Source of the DNA: Caldatribacterium sp051549785
GTDB lineage: Bacteria; Atribacterota; Atribacteria; Atribacterales; Caldatribacteriaceae
NCBI RefSeq assembly: GCF_051549785.1
Contig: NZ_CP189974.1
Span: forward strand, 372,001-436,000
Length of the DNA: 64,000 nt
Direction of reading: 5' to 3'
A model generated the notes under the pieces. It was not told the origin of the DNA and did no database searches. It saw only the letters and a list, made by a program, of their open reading frames with translations. Every line of letters starts with the position of its first letter. The first letter of the stretch is position 1. A program made the translations under genes and the position numbers. Shown here in pieces: positions 33,243 through 42,125 of the stretch.

Positions 33243-34237
33243 AGGTTCCGGTTCTTGCCCTCACCATGGGAGACCCTGCCGGAGTGGGGCCGGAAATCGT
33301 GGTAGGGACTCTGGCTTGCTGGGGCCTTGAGGCCGAGGCCTGTGTGGTGGGAGACCGAAGGGTGCTCGCAGAAGCCGAACGCATCCTTGGTGTTTCCATT
33401 CCCTGGAAGGAGGCCCGCTTCCCCCTCGAAGGCAACGGACCCTTCCTCCTTGACCTTGCCAACGCCGACCCGGGAACCTTCTCCTTTGGGGAGATTTCCC
33501 CACTCTGCGGGCAGGCGAGCTTCGAATACGTCCGGAAAGCAGTGGAGCTTGCCCTATCAGGTTTTGTCGATGCTTTAGTCACTGCCCCCATCAGTAAGGA
33601 AGCGCTCCACAGGGCCTCCGTCCCCTACATCGGCCACACCGAGATGCTCGAGGCGCTCACCCAAGCAAAAGAAGCCCTTACCATGTTCCAGGTGGGCAAT
33701 CTGCGGGTCTTCTTCTTCACAAGACACCTCCCCCTCCGGGAGGCCATAGAGCGGGTGAAGCGGGAAGCCCTTGCCCACTTTGCCCGACTCGTCTTCCTGT
33801 ACCTCCGAGCCCTGGGTATAGAAACCCCCCGGGTGGCCTTTGCTGCGCTCAACCCTCATGCCGGAGAAGGAGGACTTTTGGGGAAAGAGGAGCAGGAAGA
33901 AATTGCCCCGGCTGTGTCTTTACTCCGACAGGAAGGCTACGAGATTTCCGGTCCTTACCCTGCGGATTCGGTCTTTTTCTTTGCCTTCCAGGGGAAATTC
34001 GACGCCGTCATTTCCCTCTACCACGACCAGGGGCACATCGCCACGAAATGCCTCGATTTCTTCCGGACCGTGAGTGTCACCCTGGGGCTTCCTTTTCTGC
34101 GGACCTCTCCAGACCATGGAACGGCCTTCGACATCGCTGGAAAGGGCGTAGCGCGTTTTGAGAGCATGTATGAAGCCTGTCGGATTGCCGCCCAGTACGC
34201 ACCTTTATACGCCCCGCCACTTGAAGATGCAACATGA
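33239..34237 (+). CDS. pdxA: PdxA-family 4-hydroxythreonine-4-phosphate dehydrogenase
   Basis: The 332-residue product shows PdxA motifs: TMGDPAGVGPEI, TAPISKEALHRASVPYIGHT (metal-ligand His), NPHAGEGGLLGKEE, LYHDQGHIATK and DHGTAFDIAGKG. The enzyme oxidises 4-phosphohydroxythreonine for pyridoxal phosphate, while PdxA2 relatives act on tetronate phosphates in sugar-acid catabolism. No pdxJ is nearby, so PdxA2 activity is possible. The 3' end overlaps glgB convergently by 33 bp. Confidence 0.93.
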   Translation: MKVPVLALTMGDPAGVGPEIVVGTLACWGLEAEACVVGDRRVLAEAERILGVSIPWKEARFPLEGNGPFLLDLANADPGTFSFGEISPLCGQASFEYVRKAVELALSGFVDALVTAPISKEALHRASVPYIGHTEMLEALTQAKEALTMFQVGNLRVFFFTRHLPLREAIERVKREALAHFARLVFLYLRALGIETPRVAFAALNPHAGEGGLLGKEEQEEIAPAVSLLRQEGYEISGPYPADSVFFFAFQGKFDAVISLYHDQGHIATKCLDFFRTVSVTLGLPFLRTSPDHGTAFDIAGKGVARFESMYEACRIAAQYAPLYAPPLEDAT

Positions 34238-36379
34238 AAGAGGGGGGAGGGTCAGAGAAAGGGAGTACGGTCTTCCGTGGGCGGGGACCTCTTCGGCCCA
34301 CACACCTCCGAGGTTACCGAGGTTGCTGCCGTAGTAGAACGCCGAGTCGCTGTTCAGGATTTCCTCGTAGAATCCTGGCCGGGGAATCCCAACACGGTAG
34401 GCAAAGCGCGGAACGGGCGTAAAGTTCAGGACAAAAACGAGGAGGTCATTGGGGTCTTTGCTTTTTCGGAGAAAGGCGATCACGGAGTTCTCGGCATCGT
34501 GACAGTCGATCCACTCGAAACCCTCGGGTTTTGTGTCGCACTCCCACAGTGCCCGCTCCCGCAGGTACAGGTGATTGAGGTCTCGAACGTAGCGGTGGAG
34601 TTTCCGGTGCGGTTCGTCATCGAGAAGGAACCAGTCTAACTCTCTGTCGTGGTTCCACTCCCGACGCTGCCCGAACTCCCCACCCATAAAGAGGAGCTTC
34701 TTCCCGGGGTACCCGAACATGAGGCCGAAAAGGAGCCGGAGGTTGGCGAACTTCTGCCAGTCGTCACCGGGCATCTTCTCAAGAAGGCTCCGTTTTCCGT
34801 GCACCACCTCATCGTGCGAAAGAGGGAGAATGAAGTTCTCGGAAAAGGCGTACCAGATGGGGAAGGTGAGGTTCGTGTGGTGGTACTTCCGGTAGATGGG
34901 GTCCTTGCTCATGTAGAGGAGGATGTCGTTCATCCAGCCCATGTTCCACTTGAAGAGAAACCCCAGCCCCCCTGCGTAAGGTGGCAGGGTCACCCCAGGC
35001 CAGGCGGTGGACTCTTCAGCGATGGTGGCAATACCGGGGAAAGCGGTGTACACCCGCTCATGGAGGAAGCGTAAAAAATCGATGGCTTCGAGGTTCTCCT
35101 TTCCCCCGAAGCGGTTCGGAACCCACTCTCCTTCCTTCCGCCCGTAGTCAAGGTAGAGCATTGAGGCCACGGCATCAACCCGCAGGGCGTCGATGTGGAA
35201 TTGCTCAAACCAGAAAAAGGCGTTGGAGAGGAGAAAGCTCCGCACTTCACAGCGCCCGTAGTTGAAGATGTAGCTCCCCCAGTGGGGGTGCTCACCTTTC
35301 CTGGGGTCAAGGTGCTCATAAAGCCCTGTTCCATCAAACCGTCCAAGACCATGGGCGTCTTTGGGGAAGTGGGCAATAACCCAGTCGAGGATGACCCCAA
35401 TGCCCTCCCGGTGGCACAAATCCACAAAGGCCATGAAGTCCTTGGGTGTCCCGAAGCGGCTTGTGGGGGCAAAGTACCCGGTGACGTGGTACCCCCAAGA
35501 ACCATCGAAGGGGTGCTCGGCTAAAGGCAAAAGCTCAATATGGGTGTACCCCATCTCCTTTGCATAGGGAATGAGCTCTTCGGCAACCTCCCGGTAGGAA
35601 AGGAACGACCCGTCGGGCTTTCGCTTCCAGGAGCCGAGGTGCACTTCGTAGATGTTCATGGGGGAAGAGAGGAGGTCCACGGTCTTCCGCCGTTCCATCC
35701 ACTCCGCATCCTGCCAGGGGAAGCCAGAGAGGTCAAAGATGACGGAAGCGGTTTTCGGGCGGACTTCAGAGAAGAAGGCGTAAGGGTCGGCCTTCAGAAG
35801 GAGGTGTCCTTCTTTGGTTTTGATCTCAAACTTGTATCGCTCCCCCTCCCCAATCCCCGGGACGAAGATTTCCCAGACCCCCGAGCTTCCCCGGGGTCGG
35901 AGGAGGTGCACCCGCCCATCCCAGCGGTTGAAATCCCCCACCACACTCACCCGAAGGGCATTGGGCGCCCAGACGGCAAAGTGCACTCCTGGAAACCCCT
36001 CAAGCACCACCACATGGGCGCCGAGCTTCTCGTAAACCCGGGCATGGGTCCCCTCGTTGAAAAGGTGGAGGTCGAAGTCGGTCAGAAGCGGGGGGAAGGC
36101 GTAAGGGTCGGGGGTAACAAAGACCCGACCTTCCTCCACGATTTCGAGAAGGTACGGAAAAGCCTCCCGCTCCCCGGTCCTCGCCACGAAAACCCCTCCG
36201 GGGTGGACTCGCTCGGCAGGGTAGCGTTTTCTTCCATCCCGGGAAAGCACGGTGACGCTTTCGGCAAAGGGCCGGAAAACCCGAACGACCACGGTTTCGC
36301 TTTCCCGGTGCATTCCCAGGAAAAAAGAGGGGTCAGAGAGGTCACCCCGCACAAGCGCCTCACAGATGTCCCTCACCAT
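34205..36379 (-). CDS. glgB: 1,4-alpha-glucan branching enzyme (GH13)
   Basis: The 724-residue enzyme has an N-terminal CBM48 domain (GVHFAVWAPNALRVSVVGDF), the GH13 barrel with nucleophile segment IDALRVDAVASMLYLDY, acid/base ATIAEEST and LSHDEVVHGKRS, and a C-terminal beta domain. It transfers alpha-1,4 chains to alpha-1,6 branches in glycogen synthesis. The ATG at 36379 follows GGGGGAGGT and overlaps the exonuclease stop by 7 bp. Confidence 0.97.
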   Translation of the reverse strand: MVRDICEALVRGDLSDPSFFLGMHRESETVVVRVFRPFAESVTVLSRDGRKRYPAERVHPGGVFVARTGEREAFPYLLEIVEEGRVFVTPDPYAFPPLLTDFDLHLFNEGTHARVYEKLGAHVVVLEGFPGVHFAVWAPNALRVSVVGDFNRWDGRVHLLRPRGSSGVWEIFVPGIGEGERYKFEIKTKEGHLLLKADPYAFFSEVRPKTASVIFDLSGFPWQDAEWMERRKTVDLLSSPMNIYEVHLGSWKRKPDGSFLSYREVAEELIPYAKEMGYTHIELLPLAEHPFDGSWGYHVTGYFAPTSRFGTPKDFMAFVDLCHREGIGVILDWVIAHFPKDAHGLGRFDGTGLYEHLDPRKGEHPHWGSYIFNYGRCEVRSFLLSNAFFWFEQFHIDALRVDAVASMLYLDYGRKEGEWVPNRFGGKENLEAIDFLRFLHERVYTAFPGIATIAEESTAWPGVTLPPYAGGLGFLFKWNMGWMNDILLYMSKDPIYRKYHHTNLTFPIWYAFSENFILPLSHDEVVHGKRSLLEKMPGDDWQKFANLRLLFGLMFGYPGKKLLFMGGEFGQRREWNHDRELDWFLLDDEPHRKLHRYVRDLNHLYLRERALWECDTKPEGFEWIDCHDAENSVIAFLRKSKDPNDLLVFVLNFTPVPRFAYRVGIPRPGFYEEILNSDSAFYYGSNLGNLGGVWAEEVPAHGRPYSLSLTLPPLSCCIFKWRGV

Positions 36380-37239
36380 ACCTCCCCCTTCCTCGAGAGC
36401 ATCCGCAGGCGTTCGAAGAACACCTCGTCGAGGATTTCTTCATGGACCCGGTAGGGAATGAGGATTCTCTTGCGGGGTTCGGGAAGCAGCGGACGGGAAA
36501 GGGGGAGACGGCGGACCTTCTCATTGTAGGCGAAGACCATGAGGCGCTCGAGATTCACGGTATCGGCGACGTTGTAGGCAAGAAGGGTCTCCAGAGCCTC
36601 CGGACACCCATCCCGGTACTTCCGCCAGAGGAGCACCGCCGTGTACCCATCGACTCCCCGCAACAGCCCCCGGTCGATGCCAATCGCCCGTTCACAGGCC
36701 TTCAGGCCCCCGCTGAAACCAAGGCTTTTCATGACGTAGCGAAGGTCAAGGTGCACCTGGGGAAGACGCACCCCGAGGCTTCGTTCAAGAAACGGCAGGT
36801 CGAAACACTTCCCGTTGAAGGTGATGATGAACCGGTACGCCATGACCTCCTCGAGGAAATCCCGAAGGTTCATGCCGTGGATGAAGGTCTTTATGCGGTA
36901 CCCGTCAAAGAGGGTGATGGCGGTGACGTGGTCTTCGGGAGGGTTGAGCCCCGTGGTTTCGATATCGAGGAAAACCGCCTGGTGGCGAAACTCGGGGAAA
37001 AGGCGCCAGAGTTCCCTCCCGGGGAGGTGCTCCCCGAAAAAGGCGATGTCCTCCTCTTCAAGGTGCAGCATGGACTTCTCAAGAAACGACCGGAGGCGAA
37101 GGGCCAGAGACCTCGGAACAAGGGTGTCAGGAAGCGAGTTCACCAGCGCATCTTCCCAGGTCCATATCCCTGCCTCCCAGATGCGCCACTCGGTCCTTTC
37201 CCCCACCTGAGGAATGTGACAGAACGTCGAGGAAAGCAT
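36373..37239 (-). CDS. DEDDy-type 3'-5' exonuclease domain protein (YprB-like)
   Basis: The roughly 288-residue protein has an RNase H-like exonuclease fold with AVFLDIETTGL (Exo I, Asp and Glu), FIITFNGKCFDLPFLE (Exo II) and LLAYNVADTVNL (Exo III, Tyr-X3-Asp). This matches the YprB/ribonuclease-H-like family. It probably trims single-stranded nucleic acid. The ATG at 37239 begins MLSSTFCHIPQVG; upstream in-frame starts lack family support. It is coupled to glgB. Confidence 0.85.
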   Translation of the reverse strand: MLSSTFCHIPQVGERTEWRIWEAGIWTWEDALVNSLPDTLVPRSLALRLRSFLEKSMLHLEEEDIAFFGEHLPGRELWRLFPEFRHQAVFLDIETTGLNPPEDHVTAITLFDGYRIKTFIHGMNLRDFLEEVMAYRFIITFNGKCFDLPFLERSLGVRLPQVHLDLRYVMKSLGFSGGLKACERAIGIDRGLLRGVDGYTAVLLWRKYRDGCPEALETLLAYNVADTVNLERLMVFAYNEKVRRLPLSRPLLPEPRKRILIPYRVHEEILDEVFFERLRMLSRKGEVW

Positions 37240-37273
37240 GACGCCCCCCGCAGTATGCATCGTCTCAGGCAAT

Positions 37274-37283
37274 ATTGTAAAAT
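37274..37283. promoter_or_regulatory. Overlapping divergent -10 elements, exonuclease / cyclase genes
   Basis: ATTGTAAAAT reads TACAAT on minus (37274-37279) and TAAAAT on plus (37278-37283). Both directions have a gene start within about 50 bases. Confidence 0.5.
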
Positions 37284-37330
37284 ACGGGGGAGGTTTTTTC
37301 CAAGGACCGGAGAGAAAGGAAGTGCAGGTT

Positions 37331-37993
37331 ATGGCACTCTGTGACGAGTACCTCCTCGTGGATCTCTCGATGGAAGTCGTGCCACCGGGGACCGAAGAGC
37401 GGCCCTTCGTCACCACGAGGTCACTGCTTCATGACGCCACCACCAAGTACCTCATCTCCACCCACACCCACGTGGGAACGCACCTTGAGGGACCGCTGCA
37501 CTTTTTTGAGGCGGGGAAAGACCTCGCCGACTTCCCCCTTTCGGCCTTCTGGGGCAGAGCCTGGTTCCTCGATATCGAGAGGGTTCCGGAAGACCGACTG
37601 CTTACGGAAGCTTTCCTTGCCCATCGCCTTGAAGGGAAGGTTGCCCCGGGGGATATCCTCATCGCGAGGAACCTCGACGAAGAAGCCGTGTCGCGTTTCA
37701 ATGTCACGAAGGACAGGAGTCTCCTCCCCTGCTTCACGCCTGAGGCCGCCCTCTGGCTTCGAGACAGAGGCCTGAAGATGCTCGGGATTGACCATCTCGT
37801 GCGCCTGGGAAAGGATGTTGCCGCTACCCGGAAGCTCCACGAGATTCTCCTCTCTGCCGATATTCTCCTCCTTGAAGGACTGGCCAACCTCAAAGCGGTG
37901 CAGGAAAACCCCTTTTTCCTCATCGCCTTCCCCTATAAAGCCCGGGGGATTGACTCAAGCCTTACCCGGGCCGTGGCTTTAGTGAGGAGGTGA
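37331..37993 (+). CDS. Cyclase/kynurenine-formamidase-family metal hydrolase
   Basis: The 220-residue protein carries the family metal motif HTHVGTHLEGPLHFFEAGKD and starts EYLLVDLSMEVVPPGT, as in KynB-like hydrolases. Such enzymes hydrolyse amides or lactones using zinc or manganese. The ATG at 37331 is chosen by homology-like start and AGGAAGTGCAGG. It lies 3 bp before the phosphofructokinase gene. Confidence 0.87.
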   Translation: MALCDEYLLVDLSMEVVPPGTEERPFVTTRSLLHDATTKYLISTHTHVGTHLEGPLHFFEAGKDLADFPLSAFWGRAWFLDIERVPEDRLLTEAFLAHRLEGKVAPGDILIARNLDEEAVSRFNVTKDRSLLPCFTPEAALWLRDRGLKMLGIDHLVRLGKDVAATRKLHEILLSADILLLEGLANLKAVQENPFFLIAFPYKARGIDSSLTRAVALVRR

Positions 37994-37996
37994 CGT

Positions 37997-39082
37997 ATGC
38001 GGCAGCGCATTGGCGTTCTGAGTGGGGGTGGGGATTGCCCGGGCATCAACGCCGTGATCCATGCGGTGGTGAAGCGGGCCATCCTCAAGTACGACTATGA
38101 GGTCATCGGAATCCTTGACGGGTTCGAAGGACTGGTGGAAGGACGCTTTCGGGAACTCCGCTACAACGACGTCTCCGGCATTCTCCCCCTTGGGGGGACA
38201 ATCCTTGGGACTTCCAACCGGGCGAATCCCTTCCGGTACCCGGTACGGCAAAAAGACGAGGTCACCTTTGAGGACCGCTCCCGGGATGTCCTGCGACACT
38301 TCACGGAACTCGGCCTTTCTGCCCTTATCACCATCGGGGGCGATGGAACGTTCCATATTGCCGCAGAGCTTTCGCGACTTGGGATTCCGGTGGTTGGTGT
38401 CCCCAAAACCATCGACAACGACCTTAACGCCACCGACATCACCTTCGGGTTTGACTCGGCCGTTCATGTGGTGACTGAAGCCATAGACCGCCTCCACACC
38501 ACCGCCCAGTCCCACCACCGGGTCATGGTCATTGAGGTGATGGGGCGGTACGCGGGGTGGATTGCCCTCCACGGGGGCATCGCCGGAGGGGGTGACGTCA
38601 TCCTCATCCCGGAGATTCCCTTCGACATCGAGGGTGTGTGCGAATTCATCCTCGAGCGTCGCAAGAGAGGCAAGCGCTTCAGCATCGTCGTCGTGGCCGA
38701 GGGAGCCCGCCCCCGGGGCGGGGACCTTGTGGTTCAGCGAATCGTGCGGGAAAGCCACGACCAGATCCGCCTTGGAGGAGTGAGCCACATCGTGGGGCGG
38801 GCTATTGAGGAGAAGACGGGCCTTGAAACCCGCGTGGTGATTCTGGGTCACCTGCAGCGGGGCGGCTCACCCACCGCCTTCGACAGGGTCTTAGCCACAC
38901 GACTCGGAGCCTGGGCCGTTGACCTTGTGGCGCAGGGACAATTCGGGTATTTCCCGGCCGTGCGGGGGCAAGACATCGTCCCGGCCCGAATCGAAGAGGC
39001 TATCGCCTGTTTAAAGACCGTTCCTCTTGACTCTCCGCTCCTTGATATTGCCCGTTCCATGGGAACATACCTTGGAGCATGA
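37997..39082 (+). CDS. pfkA: 6-phosphofructokinase (group III, ATP- or PPi-dependent)
   Basis: The 361-residue enzyme has SGGGDCPGINA, GGDGT (114-118), PKTIDND (136-142), MGRYAGWIA and LGHLQRGGSPTAFD. It phosphorylates fructose 6-phosphate in glycolysis. Gly in GGDGT is the ATP-type residue whereas Lys in PKTIDND is the residue shared with PPi-dependent enzymes. Thus the phosphoryl donor is ambiguous, as in group III actinobacterial-type enzymes. It follows the cyclase gene by 3 bp. Confidence 0.95.
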   Translation: MRQRIGVLSGGGDCPGINAVIHAVVKRAILKYDYEVIGILDGFEGLVEGRFRELRYNDVSGILPLGGTILGTSNRANPFRYPVRQKDEVTFEDRSRDVLRHFTELGLSALITIGGDGTFHIAAELSRLGIPVVGVPKTIDNDLNATDITFGFDSAVHVVTEAIDRLHTTAQSHHRVMVIEVMGRYAGWIALHGGIAGGGDVILIPEIPFDIEGVCEFILERRKRGKRFSIVVVAEGARPRGGDLVVQRIVRESHDQIRLGGVSHIVGRAIEEKTGLETRVVILGHLQRGGSPTAFDRVLATRLGAWAVDLVAQGQFGYFPAVRGQDIVPARIEEAIACLKTVPLDSPLLDIARSMGTYLGA

Positions 39083-39098
39083 AGGAGCGTGTGGTGCA

Positions 39099-39899
39099 GT
39101 GCTTACTGAACGCCTGGAAAAGGCCATATCCATTGCCCGGGAAGTCGGTGCCTTTGTCTTAGAGTACGTCCACTCTGTACAGCATATTGAGGCCAAATCA
39201 AGCCCGATTGACGTGGTGACCGAGGTAGATAAGGAGGCGCAGACCCGAATTGTCGAGGAACTCCGCCGATCTTTTCCTGAGGATACCGTCTGGGGAGAAG
39301 AGAGCCAGGAACCCCTTGAGGATTTCTCCCATACCTGGGTCATCGACCCCATTGATGGGACGAGTAACTACATCCACGGCCTCCCCTTTTACGCCGTCTC
39401 CATTGCGTATTTCCTTGAGGGAACCCCGGTTCTTGGGGTGCTCTACGCCCCGGCTCTTCAAGAGCTCTTCTGGGCCCTCCGGGGAGAGGGGGCCTTTCTC
39501 AACGGCAAGCGCATCACCGTCTCCCGGACCACCCTGCTCCATGAGGCCATTGTTATCACTGGATTTCCCCACACCAGAAGGCGCTTTGAGGTCCTCGCAC
39601 CCATTTACGGGTACATCCTCGGAGAATGCCAGGCGCTTCGGTCCTTTGGAAGCGCTGCGCTGGGCCTGGCGTATGTCGCCTGTGGAAGGTGTGAAGGGTA
39701 CCTCCAGCTTGGGGTGTCCTTTTACGATGTTGCCGCCGGGGTGTGCCTTGTGGAAGAAGCTAAAGGAGTGATACGGGAACTCTCTGGAAGACCGTGGAGC
39801 TACGTGAGCCGTTCTCTCTGCGCCTCCAACGGCCACATTGACCTTACGGCAATCGTCCGGCAGGTCCTCCCTGAGGAGGTTGTCGCCACACTCCGCTAA
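39099..39899 (+). CDS. Inositol monophosphatase/FBPase-family phosphatase
   Basis: The 266-residue product has the Mg-dependent phosphatase motifs VVTEVDKEAQ, WGEES, WVIDPIDGTSNYIHGLPFYA and the C-terminal FYDVAAGVCLVEEA. Family members hydrolyse inositol phosphate, fructose bisphosphate or related sugar phosphates. Position 17 bp after pfkA suggests a fructose-1,6-bisphosphatase role. The start is GTG at 39099 with AAGGAG upstream. Confidence 0.9.
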   Translation: MLTERLEKAISIAREVGAFVLEYVHSVQHIEAKSSPIDVVTEVDKEAQTRIVEELRRSFPEDTVWGEESQEPLEDFSHTWVIDPIDGTSNYIHGLPFYAVSIAYFLEGTPVLGVLYAPALQELFWALRGEGAFLNGKRITVSRTTLLHEAIVITGFPHTRRRFEVLAPIYGYILGECQALRSFGSAALGLAYVACGRCEGYLQLGVSFYDVAAGVCLVEEAKGVIRELSGRPWSYVSRSLCASNGHIDLTAIVRQVLPEEVVATLR

Positions 39900-39931
39900 A
39901 AGGGGTACAATAAAGAGGAGGAGGTGGGGAC

Positions 39932-40180
39932 ATGAAGGGGTGGCAGATGAAGGACCTGAAGGACCTTGCCGCCAGGGCAGGGGGCAGGGTGCTCGTGTGC
40001 GGGTCAGCGGGGGAAGCTTCCGAGAAGGCCCGAGATCTTGCCGAAAAGGTTCGCCTCTACAGGGTGAAGGGAGAGGAGTCGTACTTCGTAGCCCTTCCTG
40101 ACCGCGGCGAAGAGAACGACCGAATCCTCAAGGAGATGCACGAGAAAACCGCCCTGGAGTTCGAGGAAGTCACGGGTTGA
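39932..40180 (+). CDS. Small acidic/basic protein of unknown function
   Basis: The 82-residue product (MKGWQMKDLKDLAARAGGRV...) looks like a small alpha/beta domain with LYRVKGEESYFVALP. I do not recognise it. AGAGGAGGAGGTGGGGAC precedes the ATG and a TACAAT box lies about 25 bases upstream, so it has its own promoter. A GC-rich stem-loop overlaps its stop codon. Confidence 0.65.
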   Translation: MKGWQMKDLKDLAARAGGRVLVCGSAGEASEKARDLAEKVRLYRVKGEESYFVALPDRGEENDRILKEMHEKTALEFEEVTG

Positions 40181-40206
40181 GGGGAGGGGCCTCCGCCCCT
40201 CCCCTC
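40179..40206. terminator. GC-rich stem-loop between convergent genes
   Basis: A 12-bp stem (GAGGGGAGGGGC with its complement, 4-base loop) overlaps the stop of the 82-aa gene. No strong T-run follows on either strand, so it may act with Rho or as a processing barrier for both convergent transcripts. Confidence 0.6.
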
Positions 40207-40214
40207 GTTCTCGG

Positions 40215-40424
40215 TCAGAGCGAGGTCGTGCTGGTCTCGACAATCTGCGCTCCGACCTTCTCTACCAGGTCTCCGCCTGAGGTAGCGAAGATATTCCGGG
40301 CAAGGATGAGGTCCATGACCGCGTTGACATCCTGGGGTGAGAGGTCTTCACGGGGATACCGGAGCCGTATCCGGAAGGCTCTACCCTCTTCGTTCCGAAA
40401 GGTCATCACGAGAATCTTGCTCAT
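40215..40424 (-). CDS. DUF2922-family small protein
   Basis: The 69-residue product (MSKILVMTFRNEEGRAFRIR, then DVNAVMDLILARNIF) matches the DUF2922 pattern. It lies 13 bp after the DUF1659 gene. The two families are typically adjacent and of unknown role. AGGAGGTGTAAGGG precedes the ATG. Confidence 0.85.
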   Translation of the reverse strand: MSKILVMTFRNEEGRAFRIRLRYPREDLSPQDVNAVMDLILARNIFATSGGDLVEKVGAQIVETSTTSL

Positions 40425-40437
40425 CCCTTACACCTCC

Positions 40438-40662
40438 TTACTCGGCGAGGACTTTGTTCTCCGTCAGGGTGATGTCGAACACGGGATAGGCGAGGAGTCC
40501 ACTCAGCGCCAGGGCGACGTCGTAGAGGTCCTGGTAGGTAGCGTTCTCCTTCACCCGGAAAGAGAGCGTCCTCGTGAGAGGCCGCCCGTTGTCAGGGTTT
40601 TCCCCGACCTGGAGACGCACCCGAAGACGATTGGGCTGTTCGGTCACCACAACCGGTGGCAC
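40438..40662 (-). CDS. DUF1659-family small protein
   Basis: The 74-residue product (VGENPDNGRPLTRTLSFRVK, YQDLYDVALALSGLL) matches DUF1659. GGAGGTGAACCAAA precedes the start. It forms a two-gene operon with the DUF2922 gene; function unknown. Confidence 0.85.
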   Translation of the reverse strand: MPPVVVTEQPNRLRVRLQVGENPDNGRPLTRTLSFRVKENATYQDLYDVALALSGLLAYPVFDITLTENKVLAE

Positions 40663-40741
40663 TTTGGTTCACCTCCTGTTTTTTGTCTCCATCCTTTAAA
40701 GAAAAATGGCGACACAGGTAGGACAGAAAGGAGGAAAGGAC

Positions 40742-42088
40742 ATGGGGTATCTCGGTTACTTCCCGGAAGACTTCCTTTTCGGCGTGGCCACGGCTTCGTA
40801 CCAGATTGAGGGGGCCTGGAATGAGGACGGGAAGGGGGAGAGCATCTGGGACCGTTTCGCCCACACCCCGGGGAACATCCTCGATGGCACCACAGGGGAC
40901 GTGGCCTGTGACCACTACCACCGCTTTGCAGAGGATGTAGCCCTCATGCGGGAACTCGGTGTTCGTGCCTACCGCTTCTCCATCTCCTGGCCCAGGGTTT
41001 TGCCCTCGGGCAAAGGAGCGGTGAACGAGAAGGGCCTCGCCTTCTACCGCAGGCTCATCGAGAAGCTCAAGGAGGCGGGAATTAAGCCCGTTGTCACCCT
41101 CTACCACTGGGACCTCCCCCAGGCCCTCCAGGACCGGGGAGGATGGGAGAGCGAGGAGACCGTTGAGGCCTTTGCAGAGTATGCCCGGTTGCTCTTTGCG
41201 ACCTTCAAGGACGAGGTGCACCTTTGGATTACCCACAACGAACCCTGGGTGGTGGCCTTTATCGGGAACTACGAGGGAAGGCATGCCCCGGGGAAACGCG
41301 ATTTCCAGGCGGCTCTTCGTGTGGCCCGGAATCTCCTCCTTGCCCACGGACTCGCGGTTCGGGTCTTCCGGGAGGTGAACCCGAAAGGAGCCATCGGTAT
41401 CACCCTGAACCTCTCCCCTGTCCATCCTCTCACGGAAGAGCAGGAGGACAGAGAGGCTGCCCGGCGCTTCGATGGTTACCTCAACCGCTTCTTCTTAGAC
41501 CCCCTCTTTCGGGGACAGTTCCCCGAGGACATGCTCACCTTCTACCGGAAAAAGGGCTTTGCCCTTGAACCTTTCACGGAGGAAGAGCGTGCCCTTGTGG
41601 CCCAGCCCCTGGATTTTCTGGGCATCAACTACTACTCCCGCCACGTCGTGAGAAAGGGAGAGGAACCCGTTCTTGAGACCGGAGAACACCAGAACCCCTA
41701 CGTTGAGCGGAGCGACATGGGCTGGGAGGTGTACCCCCGGGGGATATACGAGATTGTGGAGCGGGTGACGCGAGAATACCAGCCTCAGGCCATCTACATC
41801 ACCGAGAACGGCTTCGCCTTCCCTGATACCCCGCAAGACGGCACCGTCAACGATGAGCGACGGGTAGCCTACCTCCGGGACCATCTCCTCTGGCTCTACC
41901 AAGCCCTTGAGGCGGGGTATCCGGTCAAGGGGTACTTCGTGTGGAGCATCATGGATAACTTCGAGTGGGCCTTTGGGTTCTCCAAGCGCTTTGGCCTTGT
42001 GTACGTTGATTACACCACCCAGCAGCGCATCCCTAAAAGGAGTTTCTTCTTCTACCGGGAGGTTATAAGAAGGCGAAGCATCCGCTGA
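40742..42088 (+). CDS. bglA: GH1 beta-glucosidase/beta-glycosidase
   Basis: The 448-residue enzyme starts FPEDFLFGVATASYQIEGAW, with acid/base Glu167 in THNEPW, nucleophile Glu355 in YITENGF and C-terminal WSIMDNFEWAFGFSKRFGLV. It is cytoplasmic (no signal peptide) and cleaves beta-glucosides such as cellobiose. AAAGGAGGAAAGGAC precedes the ATG at 40742. It is a single gene, convergent with the polyol operon. Confidence 0.97.
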   Translation: MGYLGYFPEDFLFGVATASYQIEGAWNEDGKGESIWDRFAHTPGNILDGTTGDVACDHYHRFAEDVALMRELGVRAYRFSISWPRVLPSGKGAVNEKGLAFYRRLIEKLKEAGIKPVVTLYHWDLPQALQDRGGWESEETVEAFAEYARLLFATFKDEVHLWITHNEPWVVAFIGNYEGRHAPGKRDFQAALRVARNLLLAHGLAVRVFREVNPKGAIGITLNLSPVHPLTEEQEDREAARRFDGYLNRFFLDPLFRGQFPEDMLTFYRKKGFALEPFTEEERALVAQPLDFLGINYYSRHVVRKGEEPVLETGEHQNPYVERSDMGWEVYPRGIYEIVERVTREYQPQAIYITENGFAFPDTPQDGTVNDERRVAYLRDHLLWLYQALEAGYPVKGYFVWSIMDNFEWAFGFSKRFGLVYVDYTTQQRIPKRSFFFYREVIRRRSIR

Positions 42089-42093
42089 GGAAA

Positions 42094-42116
42094 GCCCAGG
42101 GGGAATCCCCCTGGGC
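42094..42116. terminator. Bidirectional stem-loop between bglA and the polyol operon
   Basis: GCCCAGGGGG and its exact complement flank a 3-base loop. On the minus strand CTTTCC follows. It can serve as 3' end for both convergent transcripts. Confidence 0.7.
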
Positions 42117-42125
42117 CGGGGAGCA

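Noticed and set aside
39099..39899. Longer start at 39027 for the phosphatase
   Set aside because: The extra N-terminal residues come from within pfkA and do not match the family; GTG at 39099 gives the normal start.
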